From Burkholderia sp. L27(2015) (GTDB lineage: Bacteria > Pseudomonadota > Gammaproteobacteria > Burkholderiales > Burkholderiaceae), in assembly GCF_009765705.1 (NCBI RefSeq), contig NZ_LMUX01000020.1:124001-188000 (forward strand): DNA of 64,000 nt. The letters run 5' to 3'. The translations under genes were made by a program, and so were the position numbers. The notes beneath the pieces were generated by a model, which worked only from the letters and a program-made list of their open reading frames with translations, made no database searches and was not told the DNA's origin. This document shows, piece after piece, positions 62,820 through 64,000 of this stretch. Positions within the stretch are counted from its first letter, which is position 1. Every line of letters begins with the position of its first letter.

Positions 62820-62850
62820 GAGGGCTTCGTGAGCTGCTCACGAAGCCCTC
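62820..62850. terminator. 14-bp perfect hairpin after msrA
   Basis: GAGGGCTTCGTGAG (62820-62833) is followed after CTG by its exact inverted copy (62837-62850). It lies 5 bp after the msrA stop and without a T run, between msrA and the convergent LysR gene. Confidence 0.65.
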
Positions 62851-62994
62851 AAGATGATGCCCGAAAACGGCCGTCAGCCTGACATGCCGACTGTGCCGCC
62901 CACAAGCGAGTTTCGTGCGTTCCATCGCGCGGCAAGGGGATCGGATCGCATCGCGGCGAACGCATTGGTCCGATAGCGCTCGGTGAGCTCACAT

Positions 62995-63903
62995 CTAAGG
63001 GGCCGTCTGCGTTGGCATACGCATCCCCTCGCGCTCGAGCCATGAACGGAATAGAACGACCAACTCATCGCCAGACTTCCCATCTGGAACGTAAGTGCAA
63101 TAGCTGCGCGACGGCAGACGAGGGCCGGCGAACGGCGCGACAAGCCGGCCAGCAGCAAGATCGTCGGATACCAGTGCAGTCGGTCCCATCGCGATGCCTA
63201 CTGCGTCGATGGCGGCTTGCAACGTCAGATAGAAGTGGTCAAAGGTCAGGGCGGCAGCGGGCCTGAGTGCAGGAATCTGTGCCTTCGCCAACCAGTCCGG
63301 CCAAAGTCGAGGAAGACTCGATGTGTGCAGCAACGTATGCTGCCGGATATCGTCCAGCACCCGGAGCGGCAGCCGCTGCAAAAGCGCCGGACTACAGACC
63401 GGAAGCCTTTCCTCGGACAGGAAAAGCCGCATCGAGTAGCCATAGAACGTATCTGGTCCACCCCGGATGATGACGTCATAGGTCTCTTTCAGACTTTCCA
63501 CCGACTCGTTCGACGTGTCCACTTTGACGTCCACGTCGGGATGCTCGACACGGAACTTCGCCAGTCGCGGCACCAGCCAGCGCAACGTGAATGTCGCGGG
63601 TGCATTCACGTACAGTGTCCGAGACATCGCTTTCGCGACGCCATATCTCGCGGTTGCCTGCGAGAGCTGCTCGAACAAGGGGCCGATTTCCGCCAGGTAG
63701 TCCTTGGCCGCCGCAGTCAGCACCACGCGCCGGTTGTGCCGTTCAAACAGCGGTGCGTCAAGCCACTCCTCAAGCAGACGCACATGCTGGCTCACCGCGC
63801 CGTGAGTCACGTGCAATTCCGCGGCGGCTTCCTTGAAGCTACCAAGCCGGCCTGCGGCCTCGAAGGCACGCAATGCATTGAGTGGGGGCAATACCCGTTT
63901 CAT
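62995..63903 (-). CDS. LysR-family transcriptional regulator, GcvA-like
   Basis: This 302-residue regulator has an N-terminal winged helix-turn-helix (about 5-64; LGSFKEAAAELHVTHGAVSQ) and a LysR substrate-binding domain. The start MKRVLPPLNALRAFEAAGRL is typical of the GcvA subgroup. The target would normally be a divergent gene to the right; that part lies beyond 64000. The 97 bp upstream show an A+T-rich stretch but no gene. The effector is unknown. Confidence 0.93.
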   Translation of the reverse strand: MKRVLPPLNALRAFEAAGRLGSFKEAAAELHVTHGAVSQHVRLLEEWLDAPLFERHNRRVVLTAAAKDYLAEIGPLFEQLSQATARYGVAKAMSRTLYVNAPATFTLRWLVPRLAKFRVEHPDVDVKVDTSNESVESLKETYDVIIRGGPDTFYGYSMRLFLSEERLPVCSPALLQRLPLRVLDDIRQHTLLHTSSLPRLWPDWLAKAQIPALRPAAALTFDHFYLTLQAAIDAVGIAMGPTALVSDDLAAGRLVAPFAGPRLPSRSYCTYVPDGKSGDELVVLFRSWLEREGMRMPTQTAP

Positions 63904-64000
63904 TCGGGAGAGTTTATTTAACGCGACTGCCCAATTTATCTGGTTTGTTAGTGTGCCGCAAGATAGATATCCTGCTTAGTACACCTTTTCTCCGAGATTC

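Noticed and set aside
1-64000. CRISPR array, prophage or integrative element
   Set aside because: No evenly spaced repeats with variable spacers, no cas genes, integrase or phage structural genes were seen. The tandem arrays have no spacers.

Overview
The window comes from a high-GC betaproteobacterium of the family Burkholderiaceae. The best evidence is the core block scpB, rluB, rimP-nusA-infB-rbfA-truB, typA, odhA (sucA)-odhB-lpdA and zapE, whose order and protein sequences resemble Burkholderia and Paraburkholderia. DUF4148-poor, DUF2968, YXWGXW and LysR/GcvA-type proteins fit the same group. I cannot name a genus from sequence alone. No rRNA, tRNA, CRISPR array or intact insertion sequence is visible.

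Layout. 1-12.8 kb is a signalling region. It starts with the N-terminal part of a transglutaminase-like protein (minus strand). A complete siaABCD operon follows (PP2C phosphatase, kinase, phospho-switch protein, diguanylate cyclase), then a chemoreceptor, a YhhS-type MFS transporter, a GAF-PAS-LOV-GGDEF-EAL protein and an HD-GYP phosphodiesterase. Four of these genes encode domains that make, or probably break, cyclic di-GMP. 13-18.4 kb holds bamC, several small uncharacterised proteins, a short DUF4096 transposase-like protein and a PLP aminotransferase. 18.7-28.4 kb is core chromosome segregation, ribosome maturation, transcription and translation. 28.5-33.7 kb (minus strand) is a MarR-controlled tripartite drug efflux operon (marR-outer membrane factor-emrA-emrB). 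34-43.3 kb carries typA, the 2-oxoglutarate dehydrogenase genes and zapE. 43.5-48 kb is an accessory stretch with a second DUF4096 protein and envelope proteins (DUF2147, DUF2968, a small two-helix membrane protein, a YXWGXW/proline-glutamine repeat protein). 48.2-52.2 kb encodes a Tat-exported molybdenum aldehyde oxidoreductase of the PaoABC type. 53.4-57.6 kb is an unusual four-gene chemosensory-like operon. 57.6-63.9 kb ends with a UPF0104 membrane protein, an intradiol dioxygenase plus LysE exporter pair, a shortened Pat-like acetyltransferase, msrA and a LysR regulator.

The most unusual system is at 53.4-57.6 kb. A membrane-anchored, CheA-like histidine kinase has its own periplasmic sensor, HAMP, PAS-like, HPt and ATPase domains but no CheW-like P5 domain. 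It is followed in tight order by a short receptor-tip protein, a CheX phosphatase and a lone CheY. No cheW, cheR or cheB is present nearby. This looks like a self-contained phosphorelay built from chemotaxis parts. Other points worth a look are a LOV domain lacking the conserved signalling glutamine, a Pat-like protein whose CoA-ligase half has lost its catalytic histidine segment, two free-standing DUF4096 proteins with strong ribosome binding sites, paoABC without a neighbouring paoD, phased 14-bp GATC repeats next to emrB, and several structured intergenic regions.
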